Assembly (NCBI GenBank): GCA_036172665.1
Contig: CM069870.1
Span: 42,180,001 to 42,244,000 of the forward strand
Source of the DNA: Prosopocoilus inquinatus
Lineage: Eukaryota; Arthropoda; Insecta; Coleoptera; Lucanidae
Length of the DNA stretch: 64,000 nucleotides
Direction: 5' to 3'
Below are positions 43,680-52,309 of this stretch, in pieces. The notes beneath the pieces are model-generated. The model searched no databases and was not told the origin of the DNA. It saw only the letters and a program-made list of their open reading frames with translations. Position 1 is the first letter of the stretch. Every line of letters starts with the position of its first letter. Position numbers and translations under genes: made by a program.

Positions 43680-44170
43680 TTAAAAAAAAAATTGTTGCAA
43701 ATCGTTTTTGATTGCAGTGAAAACATCGAGCAGCCTCTGTACAGCTGTTTCAGCCCTGCTTGGGGCTTCGTTAGCAGAGACGTAGCTCGACATTCCCACT
43801 GCAAACAAAAACGACTTGCCCAATTTATTCGCAATTGCGATGTAAGAGTGATGAACAGATAAAATAGCGACATCTTACGATCGCTTCTTGACCTGACATT
43901 GCAGTAGGATAGACAAACTGAAGCAGATTTGCTCCTAATAAGTCCCCCATGCAAGGCGGCCATGTCTGCTGTCAAAGCATAATGAAAAGTTTTTCACTGC
44001 AATCAAAAACGATTTGCAACAAAATTTTTTAAAACTTTCATTATGCTTTGACAGCAAGCATGGCCGCCTTGCATCGGGGACTTATTAGGAGCAAATCCGC
44101 TTTAGTTTGACTATCCTACTGCAATATCATGTCAAAAAATGTAGGATGTCGCTGTTTTATCTGTTCAATA
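43680..44170. repeat. Family-A units, head to head
   Basis: A minus-strand unit (43,680-43,985) meets a plus-strand partial unit (43,985-44,170) at 'gtttttcactgcaatc', the same junction type as at 11,222. The plus unit runs straight into element Z at 'ctgttcaatacttaaacc'. Confidence 0.8.
43726..43791 (-). ncRNA. Hammerhead copy with damaged core
   Basis: All stems are preserved, but the core reads CTAACGA instead of CUGANGA, losing the essential G5. Expected inactive. Confidence 0.7.
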
Positions 44171-45908
44171 CTTAAACCGTTAACGCAGAAATATTTTTAA
44201 ATTACGCGCCTTTTTTATTTTAATTCCCCCAGGCCGCGCGAGGCGCGCATTTTGTTGCTCCACATATACTACGTTGGCTTTAATATCTAATATATCTTTT
44301 ATCTATGATTCGGAATGCATCTGAACAAGCTTACTTAATGCGTTTGCAAACACCATTGCCATGGCGAGTAAGCGGTAGCGAATTGTCAAAATGAAGGCTG
44401 CGGTAAGTGAACGGTCGAAGTGGTCAGACCAAATCACGTGATCACTTTTCAATTGCTGTTTGGTCAGAGGATTTAGTCGGACCGTTGACTTAACCATTCT
44501 GTGCAATTTGACCACTCATTTAACTCGGTCTTAATGAACTTCGTAATTTATAGTTCATAACCCAATTTTAAATTAGACTATCTATTTTTACAATTTGCAC
44601 ATGCGTGTAACACGAAATATATTCAATATTTTAAGTAATTTTAAAATGTGTCTACCCTCTCTGTGGATGAATATATTTACATCTTTTTGTCGCATATTTA
44701 TGCAATCATCAGCGAAACAAGTAACTATTCTCCATTTTATTAACGCGATTATTGAAATATTATAATAAAAAATAATTAAGAAACCTGCTTATCTTTTTAG
44801 AGTAAAATAGTCACTCACATAAAACTAAAAATCTAATAAAATGACATTCAAAATCAATTTAAAAAATACCGTAAAAACTAGAAGCTAAATCAATGGATGT
44901 TAAATAATAAACAAAAACTTGATAAGTCACTTTATATAACTTAAAATCGAGAAAACGACCCCACAAAATCCAAAAAACTGACTGACTAAACGCGCAGACA
45001 ACGAATGTTTTCACGTTTTGCCCCGACTCTCTCTGATGTTGGATGGATACATGATCATAAATTGCATGAAATTTACATGTAATTTATGGCAAAACCTATT
45101 TTTCACCGTGTATAGCGAGCAAAAAGAATTACACGAATTTATACATGTAAAATTGAAAACAAAGAACAAGTTCTATTTCTCAAGGTTTTTGACGTGAAAT
45201 TTTAGTAAATTCTAGTGACTTTGATTGTTGCTGTTGGCTGTTGACTCAGATGAATGAAGAACTTCAGCTAATTTATGTGGGTATATGTTTATAAATAATT
45301 TTAGCTTCAAGACAGTTTAATCAGTGCTCTCCCTTTGGATGATACCCTTGATAACAGAATCCAACATTCTCAGCTGCCCAAAGAAAATAACTTGAAGTTA
45401 GAAGTATTAATGAGTTACCATTTTCACCAACATTAACACTCTAAATACCTATTTAGCAGAACAACTTTCTATTAATATAATTGAAACGTGTATTGCAAAT
45501 TACAATTCATGAATTTATATACACACGTTTACATGAATCTTTACGTGAAATTATTGGAACATGTATTGCCGGCTTTAAATATGATTATACAAAATTTGCT
45601 AAAATTATTTACAATCTTATGATTCTCGTTCTCAGGTTGCGAGTGTCGAGATGTGTGATATGTAATGTTTACAAATTCTACAAAAATACAGTGATCGTGC
45701 CTATTCGGAACAAGTCGTCGTTGCTTGGCGGAAATTGAACTGTAATGGTGGGTTGTGCAGACCAGAAGAATAAAAGACCTGTTGACTACTTCACAGACCT
45801 ACTGTATCTACAACTGACGCCAGTGACACCTAGTTTAGTTGTAGACAATTTTCGATTTGATGGGGTGCATAAAAGCGCATATAGGTGGAACGTCTGCTTT
45901 AGTTGTTG
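44161..45908 (+). mobile_element. Partial copy of element Z
   Basis: Matches the right third of element Z (49,225-50,611) in the same orientation, from 'ttaaacc.ttaacgcag' to 'gtctgctttagttgttg'. The section corresponding to 50,114-50,270 is replaced by element E (45,050-45,574). Its terminus lies 11 bp from the start of the complete Z copy. Confidence 0.85.
45050..45574 (+). repeat. Repeat E inside partial Z
   Basis: About 525 bp, also present at 62,485-63,028 in the same orientation ('cgtgtatagcgagcaaaaag', 'gttgctgttggctgttg', 'catg..ttgccggcttta'). Ends may be short inverted repeats (AAGCC.GCAA). No open frame of note. Confidence 0.75.
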
Positions 45909-45912
45909 CACA
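45745..45912 (+). CDS. Short ORF shared by three Z termini
   Basis: Starts MVGCADQKNKRPVDYFTDLL and ends near YRWNVCFSCC at the Z terminus. The same 55-residue frame is open at 50,442 (plus) and 58,182 (minus, running left), with a few substitutions. No domain recognised. Lying in the terminal region of a transposon, it may be chance preserved by youth of the copies. Confidence 0.25.
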
Positions 45913-46794
45913 GACCATGCACAGACAACAACTAAAGCAGACCTGTCAGCTCTGTAGAAATTTTGCACCAGATTTATGTATTAAAATTTTACCGCGAGAT
46001 GGCATACACTTAGTTGGTTGTACTTCGGAAATTAATTTTGAGCCTAGTACAACCGAGAACTAAGACCGGAGGACTTAAAAATATCTTCCTCCCCTTCTGC
46101 GCGGATGTTTTAAAATTGAGATAATCTATGATTGAGATTGAGAATATGTCCACTAGGGTCTAGCCACTATCAGATCCGAAGGCGCCACGAAAATTGCCGA
46201 GCGAAAGATGATGGTTTTTTCATTCATATTGAATTATGTAATTATTTTCCCCAGTGATTCAAAAGTACATACATACATTAAAGAATTATTTAAAATTAAT
46301 ATAAAAATATTTGAAGTACTAAATACCTGATTTCTGAAATTCAAGGTGTTCTTTTACTAAGATTATAGCGTTGGGATGTTGAAAAATATAAAGAAAAATA
46401 CTGGAGGCGTTCGTAGAAATAAAAGAAATCAATCGTTCTTGTGTTGATTAGTAATCTCTTCAAACTAAATATGAAAAAAATAACTATAACATTGGCGCAA
46501 AACGAACGAGCAAGCTACAAAGAAAAAATAAACTAATAATAAATAAGAATATTGTGCATTTTATTATTATAAATACTGTGTTGAAAAATTCGTTTGCCAA
46601 ATTTCTAAGGTGAGACCAAATGACAACAAAATAAGCCACTTTCATTTAACCTGGGATTTGAAATTAATTATTGCATAAGACTGTAAAAGCCAAAAAAGTA
46701 ATATTGCCAAATCAAACAAAAAATTAACAAGCGAAATTTTGAACGCACACGACATTAATTAGTATTGTTGTCAGATGTGTGTAAAAGTAATCAT

Positions 46795-47028
46795 TAGCTG
46801 CTTTCTTTCGCTTAAAAGTTTGAATCGTGTTTCGAATAGTTTGGACCTGAAATTCATAGTTGTTGCAATAAAACGCCTGACTTGAATTTTTGATTGACAG
46901 TTCATTTGTAAATAACAATAATTCAATCGAAACAAGTTTTAAAAATAGAGAGATTCGTAGAAAAGAACGTCTGTTTTTGAATCAAAACACGTTTGGATCA
47001 CGATTTTGTGAGCGAAAGAAAGCACCTA
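46795..47028. mobile_element. MITE family C within Z copy 1
   Basis: TAGCTGCTTTCTTTCGCT at the left, AGCGAAAGAAAGCACCTA at the right. 234 bp. The same MITE occupies the same place in Z copy 2 (61,123-61,356), so it was in Z before the copies separated. Confidence 0.85.
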
Positions 47029-47067
47029 TTTTCGACCCTAGGGAACATCGGGTGTTAATATGAAAAT

Positions 47068-47425
47068 TACAATAATTTACTGCAATCAAAAACGATTTGC
47101 ACAAAATTTTTCTAAAAACTTTCATTATGCTTCGACAGCAAGCATGGCCGCTTTGGTGGACTTATTAAGAGCAAATCCCGCTTCAATTTGTCTATCCTAC
47201 TGCAATATCAGGTCAAAAAGCGATAGTAAGATGTCGCTATTTTATCTGTTCATCACTCTTAAATCGCAATTGCGAATAAATTGGACAAGTCGTTTTTGTT
47301 TGCAGTGGGAATGTCGAGCTACGTCTCTGCTGAAGAAGCCCCAAGCAGGGCTGAAACAGCTGTACAGAGGCTGCTCGAGGTTTTCACTCCAATCAAAAAC
47401 GATTTGCACAAAATTTTTCTAAAAA
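47068..47425 (+). repeat. Family-A unit inserted in Z copy 1
   Basis: Runs from 'gcaatcaaaaacgatttgca' to the same words at its other end, so it is slightly more than one circular unit. Both sides carry the same roughly 130-150 bp of Z/MITE-C sequence (46,914-47,060 and 47,426-47,570). Z copy 2 has neither the unit nor the duplication. Confidence 0.85.
47313..47379 (+). ncRNA. Type I hammerhead ribozyme (family A)
   Basis: Core CTGAAGA, stem II AGCCC/GGGCT, GAAA, palindromic stem III ACAGCTGT, inner stem I TCTCTG/CAGAGG, outer stem TCGAGC/GCTCGA. Cleavage predicted after A 47,364. Intact. Confidence 0.8.
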
Positions 47426-48117
47426 CAATAATTCAATTGAAACAAGTTTTAAAAATAGAGAGATTCGTAGAAAAGAACGTCTGTTTTTGAATCAAAACAC
47501 GTTTGGATCACGATTTTGTGAGCGAAAGAAAGCACCTATTATCGACCCTAGGGAACATCGGGTGTATGAAATATGATGATGATGATATGAAAATTGTACA
47601 CACTTTAATGGGATGGGAAATTTTTAGTTAAGCTGCCAAATTTTATGGCAAGCATTTTAAAATATCACATTTGATATAAAAAATGAACAAGGCTAAAGAA
47701 CATAAGATTCTGTCTTAACATGAGGCAAAATATTTCCCACATAAAATAAATTTAAAGTCGACATTTCGAAGTTTTCTGACACTTAAAAGTCGCAAACGTC
47801 AAATGTACGTTTATGACAGTGCAACGGTGCGAATGAATTAAAACTACTTTGTTATAATTATTAAATTATTTTTATTGAAAGGAATAACGTAATGGAGCAC
47901 GAAATTACATTATAAAGCTTCGCAAGCCAGGATTAGAATAAATTTGTCAAACAGGGCAAGTAATTTTTACGTTACATTATAGAGTTCCTCTTTGTGCCAC
48001 AACAACCAAAGAAGAAAGAAGACTAAAGAAGTTTGAGTAAGGAAAGTTAAGAAAACGATTTTTTTATTTTGTACCTACCGTGTAAAATTTCAAACTACTT
48101 TACCTTTAAATTAAGAT

Positions 48118-48375
48118 TTGGCCGTAATTAAATCATTTGTAGAATTAGTACTGTCTACCGATACCGCCAGAAAACTATATCTGAGCCAACCTGAGCAAAG
48201 AAACACAACTTTACTGAGCGTATACGCGAAACTGTCAAAGAAGCTGACATCTGTCAAAAATGACGTCACGGATATACATCCGTTTCCGGTTATTTGGCGA
48301 AGTGGCGTCAACTCAGAAACACTTGAACTAACAAATTGCCCAGGCCGTATAGGGATGTCGTCTCGTGAAATCTAG
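48118..48375 (+). CDS. 85-codon ORF conserved in both Z copies
   Basis: Preserved in Z copy 2 (60,210-60,467, minus) with the same start context and length and six amino-acid changes. It starts near IKSFVELVLSTDTARKLY and ends CPGRIG(M/T)SSREI. In this copy the ORF opens at 48,118 with TTG, so a genuine start is unclear. The opposite strand is also open in both copies. No domain recognised. The pair alone cannot show selection. Confidence 0.25.
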   Translation: MAVIKSFVELVLSTDTARKLYLSQPEQRNTTLLSVYAKLSKKLTSVKNDVTDIHPFPVIWRSGVNSETLELTNCPGRIGMSSREI

Positions 48376-49074
48376 TAGGTTGTGAATAAAACAATCATAT
48401 GTCGTTTATGTCCAATGATGTCATAAGGTTAGATGGAGTCTAGCGTCATTTTGAATAAGTTTTAACATTACAGAGAGAGAGATACTATGAGCATTCCCTA
48501 AGAGTAACAAAGATCAGAAATGGCCGATATCACGTGGTTTGGGGCAAATGAAAGCTTAGTTCAGATGCATCCGGATACGCAAAAAACTAGCCAATCAAAA
48601 ACAAATCGCAATAAATATTTTGCATATTCGGAATCACAGGGGTTTATGTCTATTGCCACAGTTTTAAACGCAATTATAATTCCCCCCAGGTCGCTGGGAT
48701 GGCAGTGATGGCACTGTATTTACAGTAAGCTGTAATCCTTAGCATATTTTTAAATTATCATGGTTACCTTTTATTGATTTTGGAAAGTTTGGAATCGGTT
48801 GTCTGAAGCTAAAGTATTAATTCGATTTTTTATTTAATTAAACGTTTAAATTTCATTTGCGGCCATCCCAGGCCAACGAACAGGACAATTTGTGATAAAA
48901 ATAAGGTAAGAGAGAATGCTAAGCGAAGAGTGCACTTTTTCGGCTATCATGGCCGCGCGGCCTTATTAAGCGCCGGAGCGAAAAACGATCCAAGCAAACG
49001 TGGTCGTAATTTATAGAAAGAAAATCACAAATTGTCCGTTTATTCTTCTGGAATAGCCCTAAAGATTTTGTTTT

Positions 49075-49245
49075 GCAGTGAGAATGTTGAGCTACGTCTC
49101 TGCTGATGAAGCCCCAAACAGGGCCGAAACAGCTGTACAGAGGCTGTTGCATGGGGGACTTATTAGGAGCAAATCCGCTTTAGTTTGTCTATCCTACTGC
49201 AATATCAGGTCAAAAAATGTAGGATGTCGATTTTGTTTTATCTGT
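49075..49245 (+). repeat. Truncated family-A unit in Z copy 1
   Basis: Starts in the ribozyme half and jumps at 49,148 ('aggctgttgcatggggga') straight to the front half of the next unit, losing about 110 bp that Z copy 2 keeps (59,485-59,600). Confidence 0.8.
49086..49147 (+). ncRNA. Hammerhead copy lacking outer stem I
   Basis: Core CTGATGA and GAAA and the ACAGCTGT palindrome are present with A at the cleavage site. Stem II has an A/C mismatch at its base (AGCCC/GGGCC), and the 3' outer stem I strand is deleted. Confidence 0.6.
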
Positions 49246-50081
49246 TCAATACTTAAACCGTTAACGCAGAAATATTTTTAAATTACGCGCCTTTTTTATT
49301 TTAATTCCCCTTCAAGCCGCGCGAGGCGCGCATTTTGTTGCTCCACATATACAACGTTGGCTTTGACATCTAATTTATCTTTTATCTATGATTCGGAATG
49401 CATCTGAACTAAGCTTAATGCGTTTGCAAACAAAGTTGCCATGGCGAGTAAGCGGAAGCGAATTGTCAAAATGAAGGCTGCGGTTAGTGAACTTTTTTCA
49501 ATTGCTGATTGGTCAGACGGTTTAGTCGGACCGTTGACTTGACCATTCTGTGCAATTTGACCACTCATTTAACTCGGCCTTAATGAACTTCGTAATTTAT
49601 AGTTCATATTCCAATTTTAAATTAGACTATCTATTTTTACAATTTGCACATGCGTGTAACACGAAATATATTCAATATTTTAAGTAATTTTAAAATGTGT
49701 CTACCCTCTCTATGGATGGATATATTTACATCTTTTTGTCGCATATTTATGCAATTATCAGCGAAACAAGTAGGTATTCTCCATTTTATTAACGCGATTA
49801 TTGAAATATTATAATAAAAAATAATTAAGAAACGTGCTTATCTTTTTAGAGTAAAATAGTCACTCACATAAAACTAAAAATCTAATAAAATGACATTCAA
49901 AATCAATTTAAAACATCCCGTAAAACTAGTAGTTAAATCAATGGATGTTAAATAATAAACAAAAACATGATAAGTCACTTTATATAACTTAAAATCGAGA
50001 AAACGACCCCACAAAATCCAAAAAACTGGCTAACTAAACGCGCAGACGACGTTTTGCCCCGGCTCAGCTGATCGAGGCTAG

Positions 50082-50083
<2 letters not shown>

Positions 50084-50113
<30 letters not shown>
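50084..50113 (+). repeat. (CT)n microsatellite
   Basis: About 15 CT units. At the matching place the partial Z copy has only 'actctctctg' and Z copy 2 about five to six GA units, so the array has expanded in this copy. Confidence 0.9.
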
Positions 50114-50116
<3 letters not shown>

Positions 50117-50995
50117 GTTCGTCGCGATACCTCTCACTCTACATCCCATCCACCCCATACCAGATCATTGTTTATGTCACACCTCTCACATGTACATTAT
50201 GCAGAAGTATATTTTTAAGTTCTAACTTCTATGTAATTGCAACTCAATTTAAGTTTCCTTCAGCGTATGCATTAAATATGATTATACAAAATTTGCTAAA
50301 ATTATTTACAATCTTATGATTCTCGTTCTCGGGTTTCGAATGTCGAAATGTGTGAAATGTAATGTTTACAAATACTACAAAAGTACAGTGATTGTGCCTA
50401 TTCGGAACAAGTCGTCATTGCTTGGCGGAAATTGAACTGTAATGGTGGGTTGTGTAGACCAGAACAATAAAAGACCTGTTGACTACTTCACAGACTTACT
50501 GTATCTACAACTGACGCCAGTGACACCTAGTTTAGTTGTAGACAATTTTCGATTTAATGGGGTGCATAAAGGTGCATATAGGTGGAACGTCTGCTTTAGT
50601 TGTTGTCTGTGGTTGTTGTCTGTGGTAGTACTGTCTTTGTTGCGTTTCAGGCGAAAGTTCCGAAATCAAAACGAGATAGCAATTATATTCCTGTACCGTA
50701 GTCTGATTGATAGCTGATACGCTTGCGTCAAGTACCAACCAATTGGAAGTATTCAAATTTGAACTTTATTCACCTGGACACGTTGGACAAGGAAGGAAAT
50801 AGACTGCTGACTCTTGCATGTAAAAGTGGTTGTCGAGTTTTTACGCCATCTGTATTTGCCTGATATAAGTACATTAATAATAACGCAGAACCCTGTTAAA
50901 AGAAAAGGCCGGGAAATTTAAATAAATTCCCACAAACCCATAAAAATTTTATTTATAAGTAGGTACATGTGAATTATTCGGTGAAAGAACAATAA

Positions 50996-51133
50996 TGGCC
51001 AGTTGCACTAAACCGAGGTTAAATTTAAGTACTGCTTATAATGTGACATCTGGGGTTACATAACATTCAATAAATCACAATCTAAGGGATGCCTAGTGTT
51101 AAGTTGACCTTAAATGTTTGGTGCCACTGGCCA
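50996..51133. mobile_element. PIF/Harbinger-like MITE with TAA duplication
   Basis: Ends TGGCCAGTTGCACTAAAC and GTTTGGTGCCACTGGCCA. Flanked by TAA on both sides (50,993-50,995; 51,134-51,136). The opposite arm of the surrounding palindrome has the uninterrupted sequence with a single TAA (about 51,975-51,990 read on the minus strand). 138 bp. The trinucleotide TWA duplication is the PIF/Harbinger hallmark. Confidence 0.9.
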
Positions 51134-51339
51134 TAAGTGACTACTTTGTATTTACGTAATCACTTACTATCCTTTCACTGAATAATTTTCGTGTACTATA
51201 TATATGAAGTTTGATCAAATCAATGAAATAAAAGAGAAATATAAATTACGATACAATTTTATACGATAGGATTTATTAACATGTACCTAAATACAAAAAA
51301 TAATAATAAGAAATTAAAAAAAGGTGACACCTGCTGAAG

Positions 51340-51720
51340 ATAGTGATAAAGAAATTTTGTTATGCGAAATAAAGGTTTCGGAAATTAATCTAATAACAGC
51401 AGCTTGATTAGCTGAACCTTCATCTGAATTTATGGCTACCACATATAAACCACAATCAGTCAGCAGTTGAATAATAATAATTCAATAGTTGACATAGTTC
51501 CTTGACAAAAGCGAACATACAGTTTCTTTACACTTTCTATGAATTCCCTTCACAATAAATGTTAATGCATGATCAGTAAATACTAGGTCCTATATGAGGT
51601 CCACTAAAATCTACAAAACCTCTAACAGGATCACTTTGTTTGTCGTATTCAAGGCCAGGAATTCATACATTAGAACAATATTTCCCAGTAAATTTAGTTT
51701 TTGAACCAAGTTTAGATTGA
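51340..51720 (-). pseudogene. Possible THAP/P-type transposase remnant
   Basis: In one minus-strand frame the words YDKQSDPVRGFVDFSGPH appear, and further on CGLYVVAINSDEGSANQAAV, both reminiscent of P-element/THAP9 transposases, where 'YD...D.V.GF.D.G' and a 'GL.VVA...D...N' segment follow each other. Several stops. Short and uncertain. Confidence 0.35.
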
Positions 51721-52309
51721 GATTAATCTTAATATATTTTGAATTGTTACTCTTAAGACTATTTTTGTTAAATAAATAGTTTTGTACCATTTTTTAATTT
51801 CTTATTATTACTTTTTGTATTTAGCTACACGTTAATAAATCGTATCGTATAGAATTGTATCGTAATTTATATATCTCTTTTATTTCATTGATTTGATCTA
51901 ACTTCATATATAGTACACGTGAATTATTCAGTGAAAGGATAGTAAGTGATTACGTAAATACAAAGTAGTCACTTATTGTTCTTTCACCGAATAATTCACA
52001 TGTACTTATAAATAAAATTTTTTATGGGTCTGTAGGGATTTATTTAAATTTCCCGGCCTTTTCCTTTAACAGGGTTCTGCATTATTATTAATGTACTTAT
52101 GTCAGGCAAATACAGATGGCGCAAAAACTAGACACCACTTTTATATGCAAGAGTCGGCAATCTACTTCCTTCCTTGTCTATGACTAGATAGGGCAATTGT
52201 CGCGTGGCTAATGGCGGCTAACCTAATTTTAGTGTTTTCTGTGACGTTTTACATCATCGCGACCCAAGATAACCCTCCATAAGTAAGTATGAAAATGATT
52301 ACGTTATAG

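Larger units (their letters stand above)
45920..50611 (+). mobile_element. Element Z, complete copy 1
   Basis: Begins CACAGACAACAACTAAAGCA and ends with its reverse complement (50,589-50,611), an inverted end of about 23 bp. 4,692 bp. No transposase or RT recognised in it. Nested: MITE C (46,795), a family-A unit with flanking duplication (47,068-47,425), a truncated family-A unit (49,075), and a (CT)n expansion (50,084-50,113). Collinear in reverse with 58,015-62,229. It looks like a large non-autonomous DNA transposon; the superfamily is not assigned. Confidence 0.85.
50786..52182. mobile_element. Foldback element with P-like loop
   Basis: 'ggacaaggaaggaaatagac' at the left is mirrored by 'ctacttccttccttgtc' at the right. 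The arms include 'ggccgggaaatttaaataaa', 'gtgaattattcggtgaaag' and 'attacgatacaatt'. Left arm to about 51,325, right arm from about 51,790. The loop holds a probable P-type transposase remnant on the minus strand. Confidence 0.85.

Noticed and set aside
44303..44515. 70-codon frame shared with 49,386-49,568 and 59,053-59,268
   Set aside because: Lies in the repeated Z terminal region; copies differ by indels that change length, and no domain is visible.
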